Shown: positions 32,780 to 42,583 of the stretch, in pieces | Position numbering within the stretch: position 1 is the first letter of the stretch | Layout: each line of letters opens with the position of its first letter | Assembly: GCA_016929595.1 (NCBI GenBank) | Contig: JAFGIN010000165.1 | Location: forward strand, 1 to 64,000 | Source of the DNA: Chitinispirillaceae bacterium | GTDB lineage: Bacteria; Fibrobacterota; Chitinivibrionia; Chitinivibrionales; Chitinispirillaceae | DNA length: 64,000 bases | Reading direction: 5' to 3' | The notes under the pieces: generated by a model | Databases searched by the model: none | Told to the model about the DNA's origin: nothing | What the model saw: only the letters and a program-made list of their open reading frames with translations | Program-made: the position numbers and the translations under genes

Positions 32780-35545
32780 TTATTGAACAAGAACTTTTCT
32801 GGAAATATGCTTCCCGTCAATTTTAACATTAACGATATAAAGACCCGGTGAAGATACAGAATACTGATACGTACAGGTAAATCCGTTTCCGGAGTGGACA
32901 GGTTTTATCATAACTTCTTTCTGCTGCGCACAACCGTTTAATCTGAAAATGGTCACTGAAACAGGACTCATCACTGATGATGACGTAATAACAAGTTTGC
33001 GTGCTCCGAAGGATAGTGCATCGGGAGTGAGAGGACTGTTTTTCAACATGTTAAACCCTGTGATTGATGGATCGGATGAGACAATGAAAGCCTGTTTGAC
33101 ATCCTGCATCGGCAGGACAACTGTAGCAAGTTTTTTGTCACTGTTCCAGACCAGTCCGGTTTCATTACCGGAAATTTCAGAAAGCGATGAATAGGACTTG
33201 ATCGCTTTGCCACAGAAATACAGCGTAGGTGCATCTGACAATCCGTGATAAATAATGTTGTATGCCCGGGTTGCTGGAGTACCGTCGTAAGAGCCGCTTA
33301 CCCCGGAAACGGTCACGCTCTTATCAGCATCTTTGTAACTCAGATTCGTCGTGCAGAATTTCTCTTCAGTACGGTACTTTTCAGAAACACCATCATCTTC
33401 GTAGAGGCTTAATTTACCGTCTGCACCGGTATAGACATGGATATTCAACGAGTCCTTCGGAATCCAGAATGTTGACAGCGCGTACGGTGCTTTAGGAATA
33501 ATTGCTCCGGCCTTTACAAAAACAGGCGTGACACCGGTTGCTGCATAATAGTTGATTGTTTTATTCCCTTCCATTTTGTCATCATTCCAGTAGTCATACC
33601 AGTTGCCTTTTGGGAGCCATACGGAGACATTGTTGTTACCATTGGAACAGTTCGGTGCAACCAGCATTTCCCTTCCCCAGTAGTACTGCATATCCTTTTG
33701 CCATGCAGTTTCATTTTCCGGATCTTCAAAAAACATTGAACGCACCATGGGTACACCTGTGCGGGCTGCAAGATGAGCATAGGAGTAGATATACGGCATC
33801 ATCTCATAACGGGTTCTGCAGTATTTCATAGCATCATCTTTGCTTGCCTGGTTGTTCTGCTGCAACGGCCAGCGTCGGTGAGACGGTCCATGCGGCTTCC
33901 AGATCGGAGTGAAACTTCCGAAACCAAAATCCCATTGTCGCATCAGTTTGTCGATGTCTTCAGAAGCACCACAGGTATTTTCACCGTAACCGCCGTAGTG
34001 GCCGCCGGCATCATGATTGAAATAGGGAAAACCGGAGAGACCGGCAGCCTGCATCGCACGAACCTGATATACCATATCACTCCAGGTGTGACACAGGTCG
34101 CCAGTCCAGTACGTGCCGTATCGCTGCGCGCCGGCAGTTATCCCGCGGACCCAGTAGTAAGGCCGTTTCGCATCACCGAATCTCTTATCCCAACCGTCCT
34201 CAACACAAACTTTCATAAGGTTGAAATGGTAATTGATCGACTCTTCCGCCCACTTTTTTCCGTTGTGCAGTGTTGTCGAATGTGAATGATCGGGATAGTC
34301 AAATTCGTCAAGCCATATCGCATCACCGGGAGTACCGAGTGCCGGACTGTATGCCACATCATTAAAAAGATCGGTGAGCCATTTTACTGTAGCCGGATTG
34401 GTGAAGTCAGGACAATTTTCGGTACCGGGAATGCCATACTCACTTTTCCAGCTTGGGATCATATCTATTCCTGGTCTGTTAAGATCAAGCGTCATGGTCA
34501 TCCCGTTCTCATCAAGCCACTCACTGTATGCTTTAGGATCGGGGTAGCGGTCTTTTGTACGCCATGCGAACCATGAATTGCTCTGCGCGGAGTATTGTGC
34601 ATTTGATTGCCGCCAGGCGTTATCATTGACCTGATGGTCGAGTGGATATTGAGCCTTGCGGTGATCGGTAATCATTTTTTTCCACCACTGTTCACCGTTA
34701 TTTTCCGGATCACCTTTATCGGACAGGTGGAGCCCGAAAATCGACTTCGTTGGCATCCGGGGACGCCCGGTAAGTTGGGTGTATCTGTCAATTATTGTCG
34801 GAAGCTCAGGACCAGCGATAAAAAAGAAATCCATTCTACCCCCGTAACCTTCGCCGTCGATCGTCATGGAGTACACGTTATCTTTACATAGAGTAAAAGT
34901 GTGTTTGAATGTGGTATTCAAAAAAACGCCGTATCCTTTTGAAGATAGAAAAAACGGTACCACACACGCACCTTCGCTACCGCTCTTTACCGTAAAAGCC
35001 GTCCCCTTCCGGTCCAGTTTATCGAGACGACCGTACTTTGGATGTCCGAGACCGGCAAAATGCTCATTGGAATTCGCGGCAAAAGATTGGGTAACGGTGT
35101 TGCCATTCCATACGGTTCCGTCTTTTTCTTCAAGCACCGGCACAGTTCTCACTTTAAGTAAAAAGGAGAGACGGAGCGGTTTTTTCGTTACTGCGACAAC
35201 GAAACCATCACTGGCGGCGGTAGACATGGTTAATGATGAAGCGCTTGTCTCAACATTGAGTGTGCCGTCCCAATCGTGTCGTTCAACAAGATCATACCGG
35301 TCGTCAGGATAAAATTCCTCCGTACTCCGTATTGTCTGAATACGCACGATATAATCACCATAAGGGGTTATTCGCATCTTGCCGCCTGAATCATCAGTAA
35401 TGATAACACTCCTTCCCGAAGTCTCATGAGAAGAGTAATCACCCATCTCTCCAGAGGATTGTGCAACCAGGAATGATACCAGCAAGAGTGCTGAAACCAC
35501 TGTTTTTATTAAATTAATTTTGTAGTGAAAAATAGTTGGAATCAC
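32780..35545 (-). CDS. Secreted glycoside hydrolase family 31 with C-terminal sorting tail
   Basis: About 921 residues. The GTG at 35545 is preferred to an ATG 6 codons upstream, since CAGGAG lies 6 bases before the GTG; residue numbers below are from the ATG. After a signal peptide come an N-terminal beta domain (about 50-250) and a catalytic (beta/alpha)8 barrel. The likely nucleophile is Asp419 in IWLDEFDYPD, and the acid/base Asp489 in YWTGDLCHTW. A DUF5110-like domain follows (LYEDDGVSEKYRTEE), then a tail (SPGLYIVNVKIDGK). GH31 includes alpha-glucosidases and alpha-xylosidases; which it is cannot be told. First gene of the minus-strand degradation block as counted from the left. Confidence 0.9.
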   Translation of the reverse strand: MIPTIFHYKINLIKTVVSALLLVSFLVAQSSGEMGDYSSHETSGRSVIITDDSGGKMRITPYGDYIVRIQTIRSTEEFYPDDRYDLVERHDWDGTLNVETSASSLTMSTAASDGFVVAVTKKPLRLSFLLKVRTVPVLEEKDGTVWNGNTVTQSFAANSNEHFAGLGHPKYGRLDKLDRKGTAFTVKSGSEGACVVPFFLSSKGYGVFLNTTFKHTFTLCKDNVYSMTIDGEGYGGRMDFFFIAGPELPTIIDRYTQLTGRPRMPTKSIFGLHLSDKGDPENNGEQWWKKMITDHRKAQYPLDHQVNDNAWRQSNAQYSAQSNSWFAWRTKDRYPDPKAYSEWLDENGMTMTLDLNRPGIDMIPSWKSEYGIPGTENCPDFTNPATVKWLTDLFNDVAYSPALGTPGDAIWLDEFDYPDHSHSTTLHNGKKWAEESINYHFNLMKVCVEDGWDKRFGDAKRPYYWVRGITAGAQRYGTYWTGDLCHTWSDMVYQVRAMQAAGLSGFPYFNHDAGGHYGGYGENTCGASEDIDKLMRQWDFGFGSFTPIWKPHGPSHRRWPLQQNNQASKDDAMKYCRTRYEMMPYIYSYAHLAARTGVPMVRSMFFEDPENETAWQKDMQYYWGREMLVAPNCSNGNNNVSVWLPKGNWYDYWNDDKMEGNKTINYYAATGVTPVFVKAGAIIPKAPYALSTFWIPKDSLNIHVYTGADGKLSLYEDDGVSEKYRTEEKFCTTNLSYKDADKSVTVSGVSGSYDGTPATRAYNIIYHGLSDAPTLYFCGKAIKSYSSLSEISGNETGLVWNSDKKLATVVLPMQDVKQAFIVSSDPSITGFNMLKNSPLTPDALSFGARKLVITSSSVMSPVSVTIFRLNGCAQQKEVMIKPVHSGNGFTCTYQYSVSSPGLYIVNVKIDGKHISRKVLVQ

Positions 35546-35625
35546 ATTTTGCTCCTGCTTCATGTAGTATTTGTAGTACTGATAATATACATACTTTAGG
35601 CACTATAATAAATATCTAATATATT

Positions 35626-36897
35626 TTACTTTGTTATGGTTATACACGGTCTGAATCTGTTCAAATCACTCGTGATTATTATTTTCGGTATTTGCCTCTG
35701 GAAGATTTTTGGTTCATTGTTAATCGAAATACACCGTCCATTAAGGTCAAAATAATGGGTTTTGGTTATCGGACTGCGCTTGGCGGTTAGGACATGATCT
35801 GGACAATTTTTAATGACTCCAGTCGTCAGTGTATCTGAAAAGTATTGGTAAACGGCTGCGGAAGCCCATAGAAAGGCGGCGGTGCCATGGGAGTCGCCAG
35901 GACTTCCCTTACTTGCATTAAGGTAATCGGATGCTGTTCCGGTACTCGGCCAGAATCCTGCAGCGACATCAGCCAATTTTGCTCCCTGCAGGTGACCGAT
36001 AAGTGCAGACCACCCTTTTTCAGCTGGTTCGAGATACGTTTTTTTGTCAAGCCAACCGTTTTTCAGGCCGGTAAAAATAGCAAAGAGAAACATTGCTGTG
36101 CCTGATGTTTCTTCCCAGTTTCTGGGGTCATTGGAACCAAGCAGCTGCATCCAGATACCATTATTTTTTTGTACCTCAAGCAAACCGGCCATATGATTCT
36201 GGTACCCTTTGAGTACATCAGCATATTTTGCGTGTGTATGAGGTAATTCCATCAGTAATTCCGTTGCACCTGCAGCTCCCCATCCATTACCCCGCCCCCA
36301 GTAGTTTCTGGAATCAAGCTTATGCCAGTAAAGCCCGTCGGACTGTTGGAGTTTGTCCATGTAGGTGAGGAGATACTCTGCAAAGAAATCAAGATATTTC
36401 ATCCCCTGGGTCGCACGGTATGCCTGAACCATTAAAGAGCCAGTCATATACACATCATCAATGGCTGTTCGGGGATACCCTTTATGCTGGAGTGAATTGT
36501 CAGCTGCAGCCTTTCCGAGTTTAAGTAACGATGAGTCTTTTGTGGATATGAAGAGGTAGAGTGGAAGCAGTCCACTTGAATTTTTATCGACATCACCCGT
36601 TGGAATAGATGATGGTTTGTTACTCTTGTATTTATCGTAAATCGTTTCGAATAATACCTTATCGTTAATGGCCTCACTGAGAAGGCAGATACCGTAGTAT
36701 GAGCAGGCGTCGAAATAATTGAAACTCGATGAATTGGGTAATCTGTTACGGGATATGTAATCATTGGCAACCATCCTACCTTTTTCCATGGCAACATCAG
36801 AGATATCTGCATTGAGGGCAAATACAGCCAATGTTGTACAGAAAAAGATTTTGGTATATCGGGGAACAGTGTTCTTTCCTGGTTTAAATAAATTCAT
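35626..36897 (-). CDS. Glycoside hydrolase family 88/105 (unsaturated uronyl hydrolase)
   Basis: 423 residues from the ATG at 36897; an in-frame ATG at 36975 has no ribosome binding site. A signal peptide lies near KIFFCTTLAVFALNA. The (alpha/alpha)6 barrel shows RTAIDDVYMTGSLMVQAY, DSRNYWGRGNGWGAAGATEL and a late GDSHGTAAFLWAS, typical of GH105/GH88 enzymes that remove delta-4,5-unsaturated uronic acids left by polysaccharide lyases. The tail (YFDLNGRCI) resembles an incomplete sorting domain. It would act on products of a lyase such as the BNR_4 protein encoded next door. Confidence 0.88.
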   Translation of the reverse strand: MNLFKPGKNTVPRYTKIFFCTTLAVFALNADISDVAMEKGRMVANDYISRNRLPNSSSFNYFDACSYYGICLLSEAINDKVLFETIYDKYKSNKPSSIPTGDVDKNSSGLLPLYLFISTKDSSLLKLGKAAADNSLQHKGYPRTAIDDVYMTGSLMVQAYRATQGMKYLDFFAEYLLTYMDKLQQSDGLYWHKLDSRNYWGRGNGWGAAGATELLMELPHTHAKYADVLKGYQNHMAGLLEVQKNNGIWMQLLGSNDPRNWEETSGTAMFLFAIFTGLKNGWLDKKTYLEPAEKGWSALIGHLQGAKLADVAAGFWPSTGTASDYLNASKGSPGDSHGTAAFLWASAAVYQYFSDTLTTGVIKNCPDHVLTAKRSPITKTHYFDLNGRCISINNEPKIFQRQIPKIIITSDLNRFRPCITITK

Positions 36898-36999
36898 ATT
36901 CTTTATAACTTTCCTTCCAGATAAGCGTTGATAGAAGTTACCAGTAAAAGTAGTACAGTATCGTAAAATTCCCATTGAAATTACGTAGCGTTTTTATAT

Positions 37000-37131
37000 A
37001 CACCGACATAAATAGTACCCTATCCCATCCTTCCCCCGTTAACGGGAGAAGGTGCCGAAGGCGGATGGGGGGACCACGCATAACAAGTCAGAAAAAAATA
37101 TCTGTTCGCAATTTATTATGTCGCTGTGTTC
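37000..37131 (+). repeat. Dispersed repeat, copy B (diverged)
   Basis: The core (about 37017-37072) matches copies A and C closely: CATCCTTCCCCCGTTAACGG and AAGGTGCCGAAGGCGGATGG. The outer parts are degraded, though CTGTTCGCAATTTATTATG and GTCGCTGTGT still echo the right end of copy C. It lies upstream of the GH88/105 gene. Confidence 0.75.
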
Positions 37132-37142
37132 AGGTCCACTTT

Positions 37143-37195
37143 GTTAAAATACTGAAATTACATCGCTCCGCCCGACGACCGGTAAGTAATTTTAA
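37143..37195 (+). repeat. Internally deleted relative of the 43.6-kb palindromic element
   Basis: The left part (GTTAAAATACTGAAATTACATC) in two pieces of 10-12 bases matches 43654-43675, and the right part (CGACGACCGG, then TTTTAACATAGTAGAA) matches 43781-43804. The middle of that element is missing. It directly abuts copy B. Confidence 0.5.
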
Positions 37196-37209
37196 CATAG
37201 TAGAATTAC

Positions 37210-38853
37210 TTAATGTTGCACAATTAACTGTTTAACAAAATACTGACCGTTAATGGACATGCTGGCTATATAGATTCCCGTCGGAACGACAGCTGTATTC
37301 CAGTCAGCGGTGTGTCGTCCTTTTGGTAACCTGTTATTGACCAATGTCGTCATTTTTCTGCCGGAAGCAGAAAACACTTCAATGGATACTTGTGCTGGTG
37401 CCCTTACAGTGTATTGCAGGCTAATTGTGTTTGAATATGTCAACCTGTTGAGCGCTTCAAAGCTCAATGTTGATTCTGTAGCGGGCTTGGGATTTATAGT
37501 GTGCACCGGAAGGTCATAATCATAAAAGGTTCCTACCACTTCGGACTTTATGATCTGTGCTGATGTGTAAACCCCACGAAACCATAAAACAGCTTCTTTT
37601 CCCGTTTTCCACTTCGGAACAACAGGACGAAAGTTGTCAACCGACGAGTTGGCGGTAACCGGTTCCCATTTCCATGTCATTCCCTTGTCTTTTGTAGTCC
37701 CCCGCCAGATCTCCCTTTTTGATGAAGGTGCTTCATTATCATTACCGGGATTAAATGCAGTACACATATAGATGCGATCAGGATCATCCGGGTTCACTGA
37801 ACCAAGACCTACGTAATCATGCTCATTTCCATAAATGTGTTTACCTGCTTTCCCAAGGTAAGTGATGCTCCATTTCGTACCGTCATAACGTGCATAAAAG
37901 TTTCGATGATCATCAATAGCGTCATTGGCCCGTGCCTTGAATAGAATGACAATCGTTCCATCGTCATATCGGGCGATGTCGTGTTGCCAGCAGCGACCCA
38001 TGGTCACGCCATTGACTTTAGTACCGTGTACAAATACTTTTGTAAATTTATCGAATGTGGGAATTTTACTGAGGTCGTAAATATTGTCATCGGCCAGTTT
38101 ACCTTCGGTATTGTATGTTTTTCCATCAGTGATATAACCATGATAGATACTCGTTGTAAAATCACGCGGATGCTGTTCGGTAAAAACCATGTCGATCCGA
38201 TCCACTCCGTTACCCCAGTATTTATAATACCCCTTGTTGTAACTGCTGCTGCTGTTGGTGGTAAGTTGCCCTCCGAATTCCCACGTTTCACCATTGTCAT
38301 CAGAGAAAAGAAAATTGGGTGCCCTGTCGTTGGCACGAGCAAAGTTCAGCATTCGTTTTTCATTGGCCAGGTAATAAACATTAGAGTAGGCAATCGTATA
38401 ATCGGTTCCCCCCGGAATCTTCGTCCAGTCATACTTTTTTTCAGCGGACCATCCGCTTCCGTTATAAATACTATAGCGACTATTATATTTATCATAATGG
38501 TGAGCCCAGATCGCTACATAATTCCCGTTGGGAGCGATGCAAATTCCGGGAGCATTATGATCATCGGAGTATTCCAGTTTACCGAAACGTTTGCTACTCT
38601 CCACCTTTTTAGTTTGAAGGTTGAAAATGGTTACATCACAACTGCTTTGCATATTCGTGGAACCTATAACCAGTTTGTTTTTAACTGTATCAATTACCGC
38701 GCGCTCATCCTGAAACCAGCACCAGCACCCGTCACTGACATATTTATAGACTGTTTGATCAACGTAATCTTTTGTTGATTGAGAAAACGACTGTAAATGC
38801 AAGGCAATCAAACACAATGTGATGCTTGCAAAACCAGAAATTAACTTATTCAT
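37210..38853 (-). CDS. Secreted BNR_4 protein (candidate rhamnose-glucuronate lyase) with sorting tail
   Basis: 547 residues. After a signal peptide (about 1-25) the BNR_4 (PF15892) signature begins with SDGCWCWFQDERAVIDTVKN (about 39-58) and continues with NAPGICIAPNGNYVAIWAHH. A seven-bladed beta-propeller is expected. Some BNR_4-containing proteins are polysaccharide lyases of families PL24, PL25 and PL42 (ulvan or rhamnosyl-glucuronate lyases). Whether this one is catalytic is not shown by the sequence. The final 70 residues form a FlgD-like tail (QVSIEVFSASGRKMTTLV, GIYIASMSI). Its neighbour GH88/105 would process unsaturated uronates from such a lyase. Confidence 0.85.
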   Translation of the reverse strand: MNKLISGFASITLCLIALHLQSFSQSTKDYVDQTVYKYVSDGCWCWFQDERAVIDTVKNKLVIGSTNMQSSCDVTIFNLQTKKVESSKRFGKLEYSDDHNAPGICIAPNGNYVAIWAHHYDKYNSRYSIYNGSGWSAEKKYDWTKIPGGTDYTIAYSNVYYLANEKRMLNFARANDRAPNFLFSDDNGETWEFGGQLTTNSSSSYNKGYYKYWGNGVDRIDMVFTEQHPRDFTTSIYHGYITDGKTYNTEGKLADDNIYDLSKIPTFDKFTKVFVHGTKVNGVTMGRCWQHDIARYDDGTIVILFKARANDAIDDHRNFYARYDGTKWSITYLGKAGKHIYGNEHDYVGLGSVNPDDPDRIYMCTAFNPGNDNEAPSSKREIWRGTTKDKGMTWKWEPVTANSSVDNFRPVVPKWKTGKEAVLWFRGVYTSAQIIKSEVVGTFYDYDLPVHTINPKPATESTLSFEALNRLTYSNTISLQYTVRAPAQVSIEVFSASGRKMTTLVNNRLPKGRHTADWNTAVVPTGIYIASMSINGQYFVKQLIVQH

Positions 38854-38900
38854 ACTATCCCCTTTACATAATTACTGCACACTCATCCAATACTGCCTCA

Positions 38901-40712
38901 TTATTCATCCCACAGAATGGTATTAGTCTTTAATGGTTCACCTTCCAGTTCAGGCACCTCACCATCCTGCCATTTCGATTTGTCAAATGTGAAAGACTCG
39001 CTGAACATACCACTTGTTGGAACATCTTTATTGAGCAGAAAACGATCAACGAATGCATTCAAAATTTTCATCTGTCCGGCATTACCACTCTGCGCACAGT
39101 GACCATGGTTTCCGTGTCCCCATCCGAAGTTGTCGGGTACTCCAAGAGCTTCAAAAACAAAAGAGGCATATTTTGCTGCGTGGTAACAACAGGTCGGGCA
39201 ATTCCAGCTGTCATTGGTACCTTCCAGAAGAACAATGGGTCGAGGTGCGCGCATGGCAATAACCTCATGCTGGTCAATTGGCAGTTTATTGACGTTACTG
39301 CCTCCGAACTTTTGAAATACCGCACCCATCCAGGTGCATTCACCATAAATCTGGCTCGCCTTCTGCACGTTACCCTGTGTCTCAGCGACTCGCCAGGTAC
39401 TGGAAAAGCCCGATCCCGGTGAAAGGACAATGGGAAGCACGATGCGATCATCAAATACTGCCATGCCGGCTCCTTTACCCCAGCGTGAACATCCCATTGT
39501 TCCGAGCCGTTTCGGATCAATTTTAGTCGCCTGTTGAATTTCCGGTAATTCAAGCGCATCAACAATCCTGCTCAAACCCCACGCCCAACCAATAAGTGCC
39601 CCCTGATTATTTTTAAGGTTCGGATATAAATCATTGAAAACTCCCTTCGCCGGTCGGGGATTCCTTTCACTGGCAACATTGTCCTGAGGATACTCTATTT
39701 TCGCGACACCGCTTGGGATACTCGGTCCCATGCTCATACCACCGGCACCAAAATTAATGATAGCGGGATGAGGACCTTCACCCGATGGTACTCCGGAAAT
39801 TGTAACTGAAAAACTTTTGCTGTTTGAACCGACTGTACTGGTGATGGTTAATTTTCCGTTGCTGAAGCTGGCTGCGACTTTATCAGGTTTTGGCGGTTTG
39901 GTTCCATAAATAGTCGCCTCCGCAAGTGCCCTGATCTCATTGCGCCGGCAGAGCCATTCCTCTTTTTTACTCAGGCGTGTCCCATTGATAAAACGAAATG
40001 GATCCGGCATTTTTGCATTTGATACATTGAAACTTGAAGGCACTTCGTAATCAGCACATTCAATGTTGGTTTTATTCTCTTTTTTCAGGATAACAGTAAT
40101 ATCCTTCTTTTCATATGAGTCAATAGCCATATTAGTTGTTACATAACCGCTTTTTGAAGTCTTCAGGGTATCAACAGCATTTGCACTTGCCGCGAAAGTT
40201 ATCTTTTTATGTAAAGATCCATGCCGGGTTCCCTTCAAATAATATCTCTGACCGTCGGCAATCATGTCATACGTGGTTTTGACACCGTCCAACTCAAGCT
40301 GCACCATATAGTACCCTGGCGAAAGTTCAGGTAAGATTTGCTGCAATACCCCTGCCCGCTGTTGTCCCATGTTAAGAGCGGTTACCTGTCTGCCATTGCC
40401 TGAATACAGGGTAACGGAAGCATTCTTACAATCTACACTATTTGTAAATAGTAGTGTCTTTCCATGAAGGCTGATGCGCAGGTCATTACCTGTCAAATCA
40501 GGTGTATGCTTCAATATGTCGCTACCCGAAACGGTAATGGTGAACATACCTGCATCATCAGTCGTGTCCTTAAGCTCTGCCAGATTAGCAAGACCTACTA
40601 TTGCAGCAGGCACAGCCGCTCCGTTTTCATCTTTTACTGTACCGCTTAAGGTTGCAGCATAAGAAAATGAACACCACACTGCTATAAATGCAGCTATCAT
40701 TTGTTTTATCAT
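38901..40712 (-). CDS. Glucuronoyl esterase (CE15) with N-terminal regulatory/sorting-like modules
   Basis: 603 residues. A signal peptide (about 1-19) is followed by a carboxypeptidase-regulatory-like fold (SGTVKDENGAAVPAAIVGL), interrupted by a sorting-like module (VTLYSGNGRQVTALNM, about 100-114). The fold then returns (DTLKTSKSGYVTTNM, about 181-195). The esterase domain (about 225-590) has the CE15 nucleophile motif GCSRWGKGA with Ser409, and a late histidine region GWGHGNHGHCA. CE15 enzymes cut ester bonds between glucuronic acid and lignin or alcohols in xylan. It belongs to the minus-strand degradation block and probably shares a transcript with the BNR_4 gene 47 bases on. Confidence 0.92.
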   Translation of the reverse strand: MIKQMIAAFIAVWCSFSYAATLSGTVKDENGAAVPAAIVGLANLAELKDTTDDAGMFTITVSGSDILKHTPDLTGNDLRISLHGKTLLFTNSVDCKNASVTLYSGNGRQVTALNMGQQRAGVLQQILPELSPGYYMVQLELDGVKTTYDMIADGQRYYLKGTRHGSLHKKITFAASANAVDTLKTSKSGYVTTNMAIDSYEKKDITVILKKENKTNIECADYEVPSSFNVSNAKMPDPFRFINGTRLSKKEEWLCRRNEIRALAEATIYGTKPPKPDKVAASFSNGKLTITSTVGSNSKSFSVTISGVPSGEGPHPAIINFGAGGMSMGPSIPSGVAKIEYPQDNVASERNPRPAKGVFNDLYPNLKNNQGALIGWAWGLSRIVDALELPEIQQATKIDPKRLGTMGCSRWGKGAGMAVFDDRIVLPIVLSPGSGFSSTWRVAETQGNVQKASQIYGECTWMGAVFQKFGGSNVNKLPIDQHEVIAMRAPRPIVLLEGTNDSWNCPTCCYHAAKYASFVFEALGVPDNFGWGHGNHGHCAQSGNAGQMKILNAFVDRFLLNKDVPTSGMFSESFTFDKSKWQDGEVPELEGEPLKTNTILWDE

Positions 40713-40848
40713 AAATCCTCCAATTAAAAAATGAACTGTTCACATTGAGTTTAAATGCCCGTTTTTCTGTAAGAAAATGTATATTCATTAAAGACAAAAG
40801 AACTCCACCTGGCCATTTTTGAATGGCAACAGTGGTCTCTTTTAGTAT

Positions 40849-40893
40849 GCTGTCCGTGTCTCCTTGCAGGGATCGCCACGGACAGCCTTTTTT
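40849..40893 (+). terminator. Intrinsic terminator between CE15 and LamG genes
   Basis: Stem GCTGTCCGTG/CACGGACAGC (10 pairs) with an 18-base loop, then CTTTTTT on the plus strand. On the minus strand there is no T-run, so orientation does not match the flanking genes; the hairpin alone may still end the LamG transcript. Confidence 0.65.
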
Positions 40894-40972
40894 GTCTTTC
40901 AATTTTTTTAAATCGGAATAACGTATCGTCGTTTCACTATCACGGTACTACAGTTATCCAGCTTAAGTAGTT

Positions 40973-42583
40973 CTATTCAAATACGACCAGTTTATCATCC
41001 TTCCTCTGATTCATATAAGAGAGTTTTATCCAGTCGGGACCAGGGGCGATACTCATTATGCACACCTCATCAAGCATTCCATTCCAGTATCCGTAATCAC
41101 TTTCGGTTCGTTTACCTATCATTACATCGAAAGTGTCATTCCTGACTACTCCTTTCTTGATCACAATAGTACTGTCCATGCAGATGCCGTCTACATAAAG
41201 ACGCATTTTTTCGCCGTTGCGTACACCGGTCAGGAGTTTCCACTCCTTTAGCGACGGCTGAGTATATATTGACTGAAGGCCTGATCCGTCAACAATGTCA
41301 TAAATCTCCCACAGATCAAATCCGCTGAGGTCCAGATTGTAACTTCTGTCCCCTTTGGAGATTATATAATGCCCTGAGGAATCAATTACTTCCGTATAAA
41401 CCCATGCGGAAAGCGCATATGTCCCTTTTTGTGGAAAGTTCAGTCTCCCGTCTGCCGTACCGGATAGAGCAAAATAGCTGGAGTCACCATCAAAGCGCTG
41501 TGCACGACCAATCATCCCATCTACTGATGAAGCCTCATTCATATGAATGGGAGTACCATCAAAACCATTGGCTGTGGCATCAAAAGCGGTCGTATTACCA
41601 TCCTGTCCCATATGCCACACCCCCTGGAAACCTGCAGCAGTATCGAATACCATGCTGCTGCTTGACATGTCTGATGCGTAGGGGTTTCCCCAGTACATGA
41701 TAACATTCTGTAAATTATTACCACCAAAAACCGTATCGACTTTCACCCATATTTCTGCATGTCCGTTTTCAGGAACCCACCGCTCAATTTCATAAGAAAG
41801 CGATCTCCCCCCGGAGGTGACAAAGCGGATATCCTCACCATGTTTTTTTGCGTGTAAAAAATTGAAATTCTGAGTATTGAGTCGAATTAGCACCGGAAAA
41901 TTGTAGACGTTTCCCGGTACATTGGCACCAGTCGTACTTGTATTGAGAGTAAGTTTTCGGTTGTATTTCCAGAGTGGAAATTCGACTGTAGCTGTATCAC
42001 CGGCAGGCACAGTGATTTGGTTGCTGAGTATGTTATGAGTGGCAGTGTCATCTTTGACAAGTACAATTTCACTAAGAGTACCGGGCGGTATATCGGCTAA
42101 AAATAGTGATCCGTTATTTCCGACTGACGAAGAAATATCTGTACCGGGAATATACATGTACTCTCCTTGTATTACGTCAACCGAAGATGCATTCATTACT
42201 ATAGAACCGGAACGGTTCAGAGTTGCTGCAGGAGCGGTTGTTATTGAATCATTACTGACGATAATGTCTCTGCTGAGAGCGCTTGACATTGTTTCCGGGC
42301 TGCGGGATAAAATGGTGTAGTTTCCTGAATCGATGGAGCTGAAAAAGTATTTCCCTTCCGCATCAGAGGTATCGATAAAATTGAGAGGCAATGGATTATC
42401 GCTTACGGGGTCGTAATCATCAGGAAAAAGCTTCACAATCGTATTTGCTGCCGGAGAGTCATCAGTATTACGAACTACACCGACAATTCCGTTGGTCGTT
42501 TCTCCGCCTGCCCCTCCAACTATCTGTTCAGTGCAGGAGGTGAAGAAGATGAGGATTATAGCTGTAACAAGACCACGCACCAT
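40973..42583 (-). CDS. DUF2341/LamG-domain lipoprotein
   Basis: 536 residues from the ATG at 42583, which overlaps the TIGR02147 stop as TAATG and has GAAGGAG upstream. The leader ends in a lipobox-like FFTSC (Cys at about 17). A carboxypeptidase-regulatory-like domain (GIVGVVRNTDDSPAANTIV) is followed by a second, poorly defined beta region. DUF2341 follows (RLNTQNFNFLHAKKHGEDIR, MYWGNPYA), and a LamG/concanavalin-like domain (GVWHMGQDGNTTAFDATANG) ends the protein. LamG domains bind glycans or proteins. Coupling to a TIGR02147 gene is a recurrent arrangement in Fibrobacterota; surface display is inferred. Confidence 0.87.
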   Translation of the reverse strand: MVRGLVTAIILIFFTSCTEQIVGGAGGETTNGIVGVVRNTDDSPAANTIVKLFPDDYDPVSDNPLPLNFIDTSDAEGKYFFSSIDSGNYTILSRSPETMSSALSRDIIVSNDSITTAPAATLNRSGSIVMNASSVDVIQGEYMYIPGTDISSSVGNNGSLFLADIPPGTLSEIVLVKDDTATHNILSNQITVPAGDTATVEFPLWKYNRKLTLNTSTTGANVPGNVYNFPVLIRLNTQNFNFLHAKKHGEDIRFVTSGGRSLSYEIERWVPENGHAEIWVKVDTVFGGNNLQNVIMYWGNPYASDMSSSSMVFDTAAGFQGVWHMGQDGNTTAFDATANGFDGTPIHMNEASSVDGMIGRAQRFDGDSSYFALSGTADGRLNFPQKGTYALSAWVYTEVIDSSGHYIISKGDRSYNLDLSGFDLWEIYDIVDGSGLQSIYTQPSLKEWKLLTGVRNGEKMRLYVDGICMDSTIVIKKGVVRNDTFDVMIGKRTESDYGYWNGMLDEVCIMSIAPGPDWIKLSYMNQRKDDKLVVFE

